In this document: positions 25,376 through 32,464 of the stretch, in pieces | Position numbering within the stretch: position 1 is the first letter of the stretch | Layout of the letters: the number at the start of each line of letters is the position of its first letter | DNA from: Oscillospiraceae bacterium | GTDB taxonomy: Bacteria; Bacillota; Clostridia; Oscillospirales; Oscillospiraceae | Direction of reading: 5' to 3' | NCBI GenBank assembly: GCA_015067545.1 | Contig: SVMG01000002.1 | Location: forward strand, 186,001-250,000 | DNA length: 64,000 nucleotides | Position numbers and translations under genes: made by a program | The notes under the pieces: model-generated | The model's input: the letters and a program-made list of their open reading frames with translations, nothing else | What the model was told of the DNA's origin: nothing | Databases searched by the model: none

Positions 25376-26800
25376 TTATTCTTTGCCGTTCCAGCAGTAG
25401 GTGCACAGCTTGCACGGCTCCAGGCCGATGGCCTTGACCACGCCGTCCACTGTCTGGAAGCCCAAAGATGCAAACTTGAATTTCTCGCAAATGGCCCTGC
25501 GCATAGCCTTGCCGCGCTCGGTATTGCCGTCAGCGTATTCCTCCAGATGGTTGAATCCCTCTTCGCCCTCCAGCTCCATGATCATCCGGCGGGAGATCAG
25601 GTCCATATCACTGGTGCTCCGGGAGAAATTGAGATATTTACAGCCATACATAATGGGCGGGCAAGCAGAGCGCATATGTACGGATTTCGCGCCGTTTTCG
25701 TACAGGAATTCCACGGTTTCCTGGAGCTGTGTGCCCCGGACGATGGAATCGTCCACAAACAGCAGATTCTTGTCCTTGATCAGATCATGCACGGGGATCT
25801 GCTTCATCTTGGCCACCTTCTTCCGATCCGACTGCCGGGCAGGGGTAAAGGACCGGGACCAGGTGGGGGTGTACTTGATGAATGCCCGGGCAAAGGCCTT
25901 GCCGGTGCGGTTGGCGTAGCCGATGGCATGGGGCGTACCGGAATCGGGAACGCCGCCCACATAGTCGATATCCATGCTCCGGCCCTGCTCCATATCCCGC
26001 TCAGCGATGGCCGCGCCGTTGCGGTAGCGCATGGCCTCCACATTGATGCCCTCATAGGTAGAGGTGGGGTAGCCGTAATAGCTCCACAAAAATGCGCACA
26101 TTTTCATTTCCTTGCCCGGCTCAGCCAGCCGGGTCATGGAATCGGCGGTCAGCTCCACGATCTCACCCGGGCCAAGCTCGCACACCTTGTCATAGCCCAG
26201 CTTTGTGAACGCAAATTCCTCAAAGGAGGCGCAGTAGCCATCCTCGTTTTTGCCGATCTGTACCGGAATGCGGCCCAGGCGATCCCGGGCGGTGATCAGG
26301 CTTCCCCGGTCAGTCAGGATCAATACATTGCAGGTTCCGTCAATGACGGACTGGGCATACTGAATGCCCTCCACAAAGTCCTTTTTGCGATTGATCAGTG
26401 CCGCCACCAGCTCCGTGGAGTTGACCTTGCCGCCGGTCATAGCGTCAAAGTAGCCGCCGTGGTCGGCCATCACCTGCTCGATGAGGTCATCTGCGTTATT
26501 GACGATGCCCACTGTGGTGATGGCGTATGTGCCCAAATGCGAGCGGATCAGCATGGGCTGAGGATCCGAATCGCTGATACAGCCGATAACGGAAGTGCCC
26601 TGCATTTCGTCAAAAATCGTTTCAAATTTCGTACGGAACGGAGCGTTTTCAATATTGTGGATCTTCCGCTGCAGGCCGATCCTCTCATCCCAGGCGGCCA
26701 TGCCGCCCCGGCGCGTGCCCAAATGGGAATGGTAATCCACGCCGAAGAACACATCCATCATGCAGTCGCACTTGGATGCGATTCCAAAAAATCCTCCCAT
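25376..26800 (-). CDS. purF: Amidophosphoribosyltransferase (PurF), N-terminal Cys missing
   Basis: A 474-residue enzyme of step 1 of IMP synthesis (PRPP + Gln to phosphoribosylamine). The PRPP loop LLFVDDSIVRGTQ is intact and the Ntn glutaminase region is recognisable (YHSHLGTRRGGMAAW). However, the protein begins MGGFFGIASKCDC, where canonical PurF has Cys as the mature N-terminal nucleophile (CGxxGI); here that residue is Gly. No in-frame start upstream before the purC stop gives a Cys in register. It may belong to a divergent PurF subgroup that uses ammonia or another Cys (11 or 13). Operon place between purC and purM supports the PurF role. Confidence 0.88.
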   Translation of the reverse strand: MGGFFGIASKCDCMMDVFFGVDYHSHLGTRRGGMAAWDERIGLQRKIHNIENAPFRTKFETIFDEMQGTSVIGCISDSDPQPMLIRSHLGTYAITTVGIVNNADDLIEQVMADHGGYFDAMTGGKVNSTELVAALINRKKDFVEGIQYAQSVIDGTCNVLILTDRGSLITARDRLGRIPVQIGKNEDGYCASFEEFAFTKLGYDKVCELGPGEIVELTADSMTRLAEPGKEMKMCAFLWSYYGYPTSTYEGINVEAMRYRNGAAIAERDMEQGRSMDIDYVGGVPDSGTPHAIGYANRTGKAFARAFIKYTPTWSRSFTPARQSDRKKVAKMKQIPVHDLIKDKNLLFVDDSIVRGTQLQETVEFLYENGAKSVHMRSACPPIMYGCKYLNFSRSTSDMDLISRRMIMELEGEEGFNHLEEYADGNTERGKAMRRAICEKFKFASLGFQTVDGVVKAIGLEPCKLCTYCWNGKE

Positions 26801-26822
26801 GAGGTTTTCTCCTTTGCAAAAA

Positions 26823-27512
26823 TTAAGCGAAGAACAGCTTGTTCAAGGTCATGGGGTCAACATACTCCCCATCCTTGTAAACACGCATATTACCGGAAGC
26901 GATCTCGTCAATGAGCATCACGTTGCCCGCGGGATCGTAGCCGAACTCGAACTTGATGTCGTACAGGTCAAGGCCCTTTGCCTTCAGATCGTCGGCGACG
27001 ATCTTGGTGATTGCCTGAGTCTGTGCCTTCAGGCTGTCATACTGCTCGGCAGTCATGACGCCCAGATCCACCAGGCCGTCCTTGGTGACCAGGGGATCGC
27101 CCTTTGCATCGTTCTTAAAGGTAGTCTCCACATAAGCGGGCAGATCCTGGCCCTCTGTGCAGTAATCAGAGTAGCGGCGGTAGAAAGAACCCACTGCCTT
27201 GTACCGGCAGATGACCTCCAGGCCTTTGCCGAACACCTTGGCAGGCAGGACCTCCATGGTGGTGTTTGCCAAATCGGCGGACACATAGTGTGTGCGGATG
27301 CCGGCGGCATTGATCTTCTCGAAGAAATAGATGGACATGCGCAGGTTCACATCGCCCACGCCCTCGATGGTCAGACCCACGGAGTTTTCGCCGGGATCGA
27401 ACACGCCGTCCTTGCCGGTGCAGTCGTCCTTGAAAAGGAGCAGGCAGTTGCCGTTGGGCAGGGCGTATACATTCTTGGTTTTACCGGTGTAGAGAAGTTG
27501 CAGATCTTTCAT
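26823..27512 (-). CDS. purC: SAICAR synthetase
   Basis: A 229-residue enzyme that joins aspartate to CAIR (step 7). [13 protein letters not shown] at the N-terminus, [20 protein letters not shown] and [12 protein letters not shown] correspond to the ATP- and substrate-binding segments. Normal length. It is 22 bp upstream of purF and 94 bp after purE, a gap filled by a short palindromic repeat. Confidence 0.95.
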   Translation of the reverse strand: MKDLQLLYTGKTKNVYALPNGNCLLLFKDDCTGKDGVFDPGENSVGLTIEGVGDVNLRMSIYFFEKINAAGIRTHYVSADLANTTMEVLPAKVFGKGLEVICRYKAVGSFYRRYSDYCTEGQDLPAYVETTFKNDAKGDPLVTKDGLVDLGVMTAEQYDSLKAQTQAITKIVADDLKAKGLDLYDIKFEFGYDPAGNVMLIDEIASGNMRVYKDGEYVDPMTLNKLFFA

Positions 27513-27550
27513 AATTAATTACCTCTTTCTGAAATAATTTATATCGTTGT

Positions 27551-27601
27551 ATGTAGGGGCGGTCTGTGACCGCCCGCGGGCGACCACAGGTCGCCCCTAC
27601 A
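27551..27601. repeat. Type IV short palindromic repeat between purE and purC
   Basis: GTAGGGGCG at the left and CGCCCCTAC at the right, with GGTCTGTGACC and GCGACCACAGGTCGC stems between. About 51 bp; a form widespread in gut Firmicutes as far as I know. Confidence 0.7.
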
Positions 27602-27606
27602 AATAA

Positions 27607-28089
27607 TTACTGCAGTGCAGCGTCTTTTGCCAGCACTTTTTCCGCATCGGATGCCCGCTTGGCATCCAGCTTGGCGGCCAATTCTTCATCGGTGATGGCA
27701 AGCATCTCGATGGCAAGCAAAGCGGCATTGACCGCACCGTCAACAGCTACTGTGGCAACAGGGATGCCGGAGGGCATCTGCACAGTAGACAGCAACGCGT
27801 CAATGCCGTTTGTAAAGATCGTGGATTTCATGGGGATGCCGATGACCGGCAGTGTGGTGTTGGCGGCCAGTGCCCCTGCCAAGTGTGCAGCCATACCCGC
27901 CGCGGCGATGATCACGCCGAAGCCGTTGCTGCGGGCATTTACAGCAAAGTCCCGAGCTTGCTCGGGCGTGCGGTGGGCGGAATAGACATGCATCTCGTAG
28001 CTTACGCCAAAGGCGCGCAGAGTGTCTGCGGCCTTCTGCACTACCGGCAGATCGCTGTCACTTCCCATGATGATGGCAACTTTTTTCAT
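27607..28089 (-). CDS. purE: N5-carboxyaminoimidazole ribonucleotide mutase
   Basis: A 160-residue class I PurE (N5-CAIR to CAIR). [17 protein letters not shown] and SAHRTPEQA (substrate phosphate and catalytic His) plus [15 protein letters not shown] are typical. I chose ATG at 28089: GGAGGG lies 8 nt upstream, while the longer frame runs into the terminator hairpin of the leader. It is the first gene of the purine operon. No purK or purB is in the window. Confidence 0.95.
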   Translation of the reverse strand: MKKVAIIMGSDSDLPVVQKAADTLRAFGVSYEMHVYSAHRTPEQARDFAVNARSNGFGVIIAAAGMAAHLAGALAANTTLPVIGIPMKSTIFTNGIDALLSTVQMPSGIPVATVAVDGAVNAALLAIEMLAITDEELAAKLDAKRASDAEKVLAKDAALQ

Positions 28090-28106
28090 AAAAACCCTCC
28101 ATTCAA

Positions 28107-28150
28107 CAAAAAATGGGCGCACTTTCCCGTCATACGAGAAAAGTGTGCCC
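28107..28150 (-). terminator. Regulatory terminator of the ZTP riboswitch
   Basis: On the minus strand GGGCACACTTTTCTCG-TATGA-CGGGAAAGTGCGCCC (one mismatch) is followed by ATTTTTTG. The 5' arm begins in the riboswitch's own CTGGGCA, so ligand binding and terminator formation should exclude each other. Confidence 0.85.
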
Positions 28151-28220
28151 AGACGGTCGGCTTTTCTGCAGGTCTTTGTACCACGTGGTGCTCCACTGAT
28201 CCGTCAGGCGCAAAGCTGCA
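28146..28220 (-). ncRNA. ZTP (pfl) riboswitch upstream of purE
   Basis: The minus strand reads GCGCCTGACGGATCAGTGG, ACCACGTGGT hairpin, then GCCGACCGTCTGGGCA, which matches the conserved halves of the pfl motif (CCGNCTGGGCA at the 3' side). This RNA senses ZTP/ZMP, the AICAR-derived alarm for folate shortage. It is followed by a terminator and the purine operon including the AICAR transformylase, so the ON switch would raise expression of the genes that consume AICAR. Confidence 0.85.
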
Positions 28221-28235
28221 TTTGGTTGTGCTGAC

Positions 28236-28265
28236 ATTATATCATACACCGGCGCAAATAGTCAA
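28236..28265 (-). promoter_or_regulatory. Purine operon promoter
   Basis: Minus-strand TTGACT (28260-28265), 18-bp spacer, TATAAT (28236-28241), just upstream of the ZTP riboswitch. Confidence 0.8.
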
Positions 28266-28316
28266 CTTGGCAAGCAGCCAGTTTATGACATTTTTTTGCC
28301 TTTTCGGCTGTGAATT

Positions 28317-28344
28317 TTGACAAAATTTTTTAGCCGTGTATAAT
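28317..28344 (+). promoter_or_regulatory. Promoter of the amidohydrolase gene
   Basis: TTGACA (28317-28322), 16-bp spacer, TATAAT (28339-28344). The region 28266-28316 separates it from the divergent purine promoter. Confidence 0.8.
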
Positions 28345-28369
28345 GAAAGAAACTGGAAGGAGGCGCACT

Positions 28370-29218
28370 ATGAAAGCCGATTGTCATATGCATATGGTTT
28401 TGGACGGATTTGACTGGAGATCCTCCATTGCCCGCCATCGGGAAGCTCCCCATATTCCCACCATCCGCGCCGCCCTTGACATTTATGGGAGGCAGGGCTA
28501 CACCTACCTTCGTGACGGCGGTGACCGCTGGGGTGTGGGTGCGGCCGCCCGGGAATTAGCCCCCGAATACGGCATCACCTACCGCACACCCCTTGCGCCC
28601 CTTTGCAAGGCCGGGCACTACGGCAGCTTTATCGGACTTGCTTATGAAAACTTCAAAGAATATGCCGCATTGGTGGAATCCCACAGAAAAAACGGCGCGG
28701 ATTTTATTAAGATCATGATCTCCGGGCTCATGGATTTTGACAGGGCAGGCATATTGACGCAGGACGGTCTTTCCCCTGACGAGATTCGGGAGCTGATCCA
28801 CATTGCCCATGAGGAGGGCTTCTGCGTCATGGCTCACTGCAACGGCGCGCGTACCATGCAGGCCGCTGCCACCTGGGGCGTGGATTCCATAGAGCACGGC
28901 GCTTATGCCGACACCGACGCGCTGTGGGCCATGGTGGAAAACAAAACCGTATGGGTCCCCACGGTTTCCACCATCGCCAACCTGCGGGGCAAGGGGCGGT
29001 TTAACGAAAAAGCCGTGGCCAATATCCTGGCCAGCGCCATAGAAAATATCCGAAAATTCGCCGCTTTGGGCGGCATCCTCGCCCCCGGCTCCGATGCAGG
29101 CGCATGGGCCGTGCCCCACGGAGCGGATACGGAGCATGCGCTCCTGACAGAAATTCTCGGCCAGAGCGCAAAAGACATTCTTAGTATTGGTACCAGTACA
29201 ATAATCGATAAATTTTAA
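28370..29218 (+). CDS. Amidohydrolase-family metal-dependent hydrolase
   Basis: A 282-residue TIM-barrel hydrolase. The first metal site DCHMHM (residues 4-9), a probable Lys (FIKIMISG, about 115-122), VMAHCNG, DSIEHGAY and a late APGSDAG give the usual amidohydrolase metal set (HxH, K, H, H, D). It resembles imidazolonepropionase/prolidase-type COG1228 proteins, with no known substrate. ATG at 28370 has GGAGG 7 nt upstream; an earlier ATG at 28343 overlaps the -10 box. It is a single-gene unit divergent from purE. Confidence 0.82.
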   Translation: MKADCHMHMVLDGFDWRSSIARHREAPHIPTIRAALDIYGRQGYTYLRDGGDRWGVGAAARELAPEYGITYRTPLAPLCKAGHYGSFIGLAYENFKEYAALVESHRKNGADFIKIMISGLMDFDRAGILTQDGLSPDEIRELIHIAHEEGFCVMAHCNGARTMQAAATWGVDSIEHGAYADTDALWAMVENKTVWVPTVSTIANLRGKGRFNEKAVANILASAIENIRKFAALGGILAPGSDAGAWAVPHGADTEHALLTEILGQSAKDILSIGTSTIIDKF

Positions 29219-29242
29219 GTACCTGTCATTGCGAAGCCCAAT

Positions 29243-29411
29243 ACCCCCCCAGGGGGAGGGTGGATTTTTGCGAAGCAAAAAGACGAGTGAGGAATGGCGG
29301 CAGAACCGACTTCGGATCATGCCTATATATTTCTTTAATTTATAGGTTACCGCCCGCATTCCTCATCCGCCCCAGTTTGCGAACTGGGGCACCTTCCCCC
29401 CGGGGGAAGGC
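29243..29411. repeat. Type II palindromic repeat
   Basis: Ends ACCCCCCC-AGGGGGAGGGT and CACCTTCCCCC-GGGGGAAGG; core GAGGAATGGCGGCAGAACC...ATGCCTATATA...TTACCGCCCGCATTCCTC, nearly the same as 23398-23578. A partial type III end (TGTCATTGCGAAGCC) lies just before it at 29224. Confidence 0.8.
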
Positions 29412-29421
29412 TTTTAAAAAT

Positions 29422-29454
29422 AGCAATTCCCGCAGGCGACCTGCGGGAATTGCT
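29422..29454. repeat. 15-bp inverted repeat, hairpin
   Basis: AGCAATTCCCGCAGG - CGA - CCTGCGGGAATTGCT, a perfect stem. No T-run follows on the plus strand (ACAAGAAAAA), and TTTT is weak on the minus strand, so it is not a standard terminator. Confidence 0.6.
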
Positions 29455-29602
29455 ACAAGAAAAAGAGGAGATGAAAAATGAAAAAGAGATGTTGTTGGAT
29501 CGATTTGTCTTTATCATACCCTCTAATTGTGAATAAAAAAAGGTAAAATTTGTTAAATAAGTTTTAAGTTAAAAATTATTTTCTCTTTTCTGCGGCTTTG
29601 AC

Positions 29603-29631
29603 TTTACACCGGCCGCTTTTTGCGGTAGAAT
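29603..29631 (+). promoter_or_regulatory. Promoter of the acidic protein-gluQ operon
   Basis: TTTACA (29603-29608), 17-bp spacer, TAGAAT (29626-29631). Confidence 0.65.
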
Positions 29632-29657
29632 AGCCATACAAGAAGGAGGCGACTTCC

Positions 29658-30017
29658 ATGGCAAACGACAGAGACCAGGAGCTGGAACGTCTGGAAAAGG
29701 AGCTTTTGGCAAGCATTCAGGAGGATGACGACCTGTTGGCGGACATCCCCATCGAATTACTGGACACAACTCCCATTACCTGGGATGATGAAGAGCTCTT
29801 GCAGGAAGAAGATTTTTACAATATCCCTGAGGAGCCGGAAAACGAACCCGAGCCCCCGGCAGATGAGGGTGAAGCTATGAAAAAATCCACAAAAAAGACC
29901 AAGGCCGCTCAGAAGCGGGAGGACAAGTGGCAGATCGGACTGATGATCACCGCCTGTTTCCTGTGCGTGAGCATCATCGGCGTGCTGATCTACTGGCTGG
30001 AAGTCTTTCTGAAGTAA
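29658..30017 (+). CDS. Small acidic membrane-anchored protein
   Basis: A 119-residue protein of unknown function. Residues 1-73 are strongly acidic and probably disordered (runs such as QEDDD and PEEPENEPEPP), followed by a Lys-rich stretch (MKKSTKKTKAAQKRED, about 74-89) and one C-terminal membrane helix (about 92-115) that fits a tail anchor. A strong AAGGAGG site precedes the ATG. It ends one base before the gluQ start, so the two are co-transcribed. No family that I recognise. Confidence 0.75.
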   Translation: MANDRDQELERLEKELLASIQEDDDLLADIPIELLDTTPITWDDEELLQEEDFYNIPEEPENEPEPPADEGEAMKKSTKKTKAAQKREDKWQIGLMITACFLCVSIIGVLIYWLEVFLK

Positions 30018-30018
30018 T

Positions 30019-30939
30019 ATGACACACGCAGACACGCCCATTGGCCGCTTTGCGCCCACCCCATCTGGGCGGATGCATCTGGGAAATGTGTTCGCCGCGC
30101 TGATCGCGTGGCTTTCCGTCCGTTCCCGGGGCGGCGGGCTGATTTTGCGGATGGAGGATCTGGACACACAGCGCACCAGCACGGAATTTGCCGAAATCCT
30201 GCGGCAGGATCTGACCTGGCTGGGCCTTGACTGGGATCACGAAACTGCGCCCCAAAGCCAGCGAAGCGCTGTCTATGACCGATATTTTGCCCGGTTGGAG
30301 CAGTTGGGTCTGCTGTACCCCTGCTACTGCACCCGAAGTACCCTGCACAGCGTCAACGCGCCCCATCTTTCCGACGGCACCTATGTCTACCCCGGCACCT
30401 GCCGGAATCTGACGGAGGCAGAAAAATCCGCCTTCGGAAGAGACCCCGCATGGCGGGTCAAAGTGCCGGACAGAGACTATCAGCTGACCGATCTGTGTCA
30501 GGGTCCATTCCGGCAGAATCTTTCCGCTGACTGCGGCGACTTTGTGGTGCGCCGGGCGGACGGTGTGTATGTGTACCAGCTGGCAGTGACCGTGGACGAC
30601 AGCGAGGCCGGCGTCACCGAGGTGGTTCGCGGTGTGGATCTTTTGGGCTCTGCCCCCCGGCAGATGTATCTGCAGGAGCTGTTCGGCTTTTTACAGCCGC
30701 AGTACGGCCATGTACCCCTGCTGGTGGCTCCCGACGGCCGCCGTCTGAGCAAGCGGGACAGAGATCTGGATTTAGGCGCATTGCGCCTACATAAAAAACC
30801 GGAAGAAATCATCGGCGCATTGGCTCACAGCAGCGGACTGCTTCCCCATTATGAGCCCCTTTCCGCCAGAGAGCTGGCGACGGTGTTTTCCTGGGACAAC
30901 CTGAAAAAAGAAAATATCCAATTGCAAATAAATTTATAA
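30019..30939 (+). CDS. gluQ: Glutamyl-Q tRNA(Asp) synthetase
   Basis: A 306-residue paralogue of the GluRS catalytic core, lacking the anticodon-binding domain. It shows FAPTPSGRMHLGN (HIGH-like), the Cys residues of the zinc site (CYCTRS, YPGTC) and the KMSKS-like LSKRDRD. Such enzymes attach Glu to queuosine in tRNA(Asp). GluQ is best known in proteobacteria, less common in Clostridia. It follows the acidic protein gene after one base and precedes the nucleotidyltransferase by 18 bp. Confidence 0.88.
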   Translation: MTHADTPIGRFAPTPSGRMHLGNVFAALIAWLSVRSRGGGLILRMEDLDTQRTSTEFAEILRQDLTWLGLDWDHETAPQSQRSAVYDRYFARLEQLGLLYPCYCTRSTLHSVNAPHLSDGTYVYPGTCRNLTEAEKSAFGRDPAWRVKVPDRDYQLTDLCQGPFRQNLSADCGDFVVRRADGVYVYQLAVTVDDSEAGVTEVVRGVDLLGSAPRQMYLQELFGFLQPQYGHVPLLVAPDGRRLSKRDRDLDLGALRLHKKPEEIIGALAHSSGLLPHYEPLSARELATVFSWDNLKKENIQLQINL

Positions 30940-30957
30940 TGTTAGGAGATTACACTT

Positions 30958-31881
30958 ATGGCTAAGAAACCCGTTTTGGTCGTACTGGCTGCCGGTATGG
31001 GCAGCCGCTACGGCGGACTGAAGCAGATCGATCCCGTTGGCTGTCAGGGCGAAGCAATTTTGGACTATTCCCTGTTCGATGCCCATGAAGCAGGCTTTGA
31101 AACTGCTGTTATCATCATCAAGGAAGCCATCCGCGAGGACTTCATGGCAACCGTAGGCAAGCGCCTGGAGAAGTGCCCCATGGAGATCCGCTACGCATAC
31201 CAGGAGCTGGATGCTCTGCCCGCCGGCTACAGCGTTCCCGCGGGCCGTGTCAAGCCCTGGGGTACCTGCCACGCAGTGCTGTGCGCCAAGGATGCCATTG
31301 ACGGCGCTCCTTTTGCAGTCATCAATGCAGACGATTACTACGGCAAATCCGCCTACAAGGTAATCTATAACGCTCTGTGTGCCGCCGAAGACGGTGAGAA
31401 ATACGACTACTGCATGGTCGGCTATCTTCTGGGTAACACCGTTACTGACAACGGCAGCGTTGCCCGCGGCGTTTGCAAGACCGAAAACGGCTATCTGACC
31501 CAGGTGGTGGAGCGCACCCGTATCGAAAAGTACGAAGGCGGCATTCACTTCACTGAGGACGGTGAAAACTGGACGGATGTCACTGCGGACACCATCGTTT
31601 CCATGAACCTGTGGGGCTTCACCCCCAGCTTCCTGGCCGAGCTGGAAAAGCGTTTCCCCGGCTTCCTGGACACCCTGGCTGTGAAGAACCCCGAGAAGGC
31701 AGAATACTTCCTGCCCCTGGCTGTGGAAGACCTGCTCCGGGAAGACAAGGCCACCGTTAAGGTATTGCAGTCTCCGGACAAGTGGTTCGGTGTCACCTAT
31801 GCGGCAGATAAGCCCGTGGTGGTCGCTGCGCTGAAGGAAAAGACCGCCGCCGGCCTGTATCCCAATGGATTGTGGAAGTAA
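30958..31881 (+). CDS. Sugar-phosphate nucleotidyltransferase
   Basis: A 307-residue NTP-transferase family protein. LVVLAAGMGSRYGGLKQ at the N-terminus is the nucleotide-binding GxGxR loop with catalytic Lys, and VINADDYYG carries the metal-binding Asp. A C-terminal tail (about 250-307) is without known motif. It likely activates a sugar 1-phosphate with UTP or another NTP. It could serve the NahK-like kinase product from the amino-sugar genes at 48.6 kb, but they are 17 kb apart, so this is a guess. Last gene of its operon, followed by a strong terminator. Confidence 0.82.
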   Translation: MAKKPVLVVLAAGMGSRYGGLKQIDPVGCQGEAILDYSLFDAHEAGFETAVIIIKEAIREDFMATVGKRLEKCPMEIRYAYQELDALPAGYSVPAGRVKPWGTCHAVLCAKDAIDGAPFAVINADDYYGKSAYKVIYNALCAAEDGEKYDYCMVGYLLGNTVTDNGSVARGVCKTENGYLTQVVERTRIEKYEGGIHFTEDGENWTDVTADTIVSMNLWGFTPSFLAELEKRFPGFLDTLAVKNPEKAEYFLPLAVEDLLREDKATVKVLQSPDKWFGVTYAADKPVVVAALKEKTAAGLYPNGLWK

Positions 31882-31892
31882 AAAAGATAATG

Positions 31893-31925
31893 GCCCCCGA
31901 TGCAGGTGCATCGGGGGCAGTTTTT
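31893..31925 (+). terminator. Terminator after the nucleotidyltransferase gene
   Basis: Twelve-base-pair stem GCCCCCGATGCA/TGCATCGGGGGC with a 2-nt loop, followed by AGTTTTT. Confidence 0.88.
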
Positions 31926-31950
31926 GACTCTTTTCAAGTTTGTACCGTCT

Positions 31951-32431
31951 CTTGCCTCTCCCTCTGGGAGAGGTGTCCGGAATTTCCAATTCCGGACGGA
32001 GAGGGCTTATAGGGACATTCGTTGCTGTATATATTGATGAATGGACTCGCACACACTGTCAAATCTGCAGTTGATGTCTGCATTAGAGTACCGAACAATA
32101 AACAATCCGAGATCTTCCAAATATGCTGATCTGAGACTGTCGTTTTCCTTTCCAGCGTCATCATAGTGTTGCGAGCCATCAATCTCTATTACCAGTTTTG
32201 CACGCGCACAGTAGAAGTCCACAATATAGGAGCCGATGATTCGCTGTTTATATATTTTTACCGGATACTTTTTCAAGAACAGATACCAAAGCTTTCGTTC
32301 CTGCGGAGTCATTTCACTCCGAAGTAGTCGTGCATTTTTCAGTAAGGCATTATTTTTGGGTATCGGCATAAACTTGCCCTCTCAGTCAAAAATCTTTGAT
32401 TTTTGCCAGCTCTCCCAGAGGGAGAGCCAAG
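31951..32431. mobile_element. Type I palindromic element loaded with a DUF559 endonuclease gene
   Basis: Left end 31951-32006 (CTTGC-CTCTCCC...GGGAGAG, a GTCCGGAATT/AATTCCGGAC hairpin, GAGAGGGC) and right end 32375-32431 (GCCCTCTC, CAAAAATC-TTTGATTTTTG, CTCTCCC...GGGAGAG, CCAAG) are those of an ordinary type I copy. Empty copies have 10-11 nt between GAGAGGGC and the opposing CCCTCTC; here there are 368 nt holding one complete gene. The insert is visibly AT-richer than the neighbours. This suggests an autonomous, endonuclease-carrying form of the repeat. No target duplication can be seen without an empty-site comparison. Confidence 0.7.
32007..32369 (-). CDS. DUF559 / Vsr-like endonuclease
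   Basis: A 120-residue protein of the DUF559 family (PD-(D/E)xK fold, related to very-short-patch repair endonucleases). An N-terminal NALLKNARLLRSEMTPQE segment typical of the family is followed by VDFYCARAKLVIEIDGSQH, with candidate catalytic residues Asp51, Glu62, Asp64 and His68, and FIVRYSNADI near the C-terminus. The whole gene lies in the apical gap of a type I palindromic repeat: its TAA touches the left GAGAGGGC box, and its ATG is 5 nt from the right box, whose GAGAGGGC on this strand may even act as ribosome site. Base composition differs from the flanking genes, as expected of a mobile gene. Confidence 0.85.
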   Translation of the reverse strand: MPIPKNNALLKNARLLRSEMTPQERKLWYLFLKKYPVKIYKQRIIGSYIVDFYCARAKLVIEIDGSQHYDDAGKENDSLRSAYLEDLGLFIVRYSNADINCRFDSVCESIHQYIQQRMSL

Positions 32432-32464
32432 GGAGGCGGACAAGTCCACCTCCCTGTGTTATAT

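Larger units (their letters stand above)
29219..29657. other. Intergenic region between the amidohydrolase and the acidic membrane protein
   Basis: It holds a type II repeat (29243-29411), a 15-bp inverted repeat (29422-29436 with 29440-29454), an AT-rich stretch with a doubtful 22-codon reading frame at 29478-29546 and the promoter at 29603-29631. I see no other gene. Confidence 0.6.

Noticed and set aside
24458..26914. 818-codon frame opposite purM-purF
   Set aside because: It spans two known genes and a repeat between them, which no real gene would do here.
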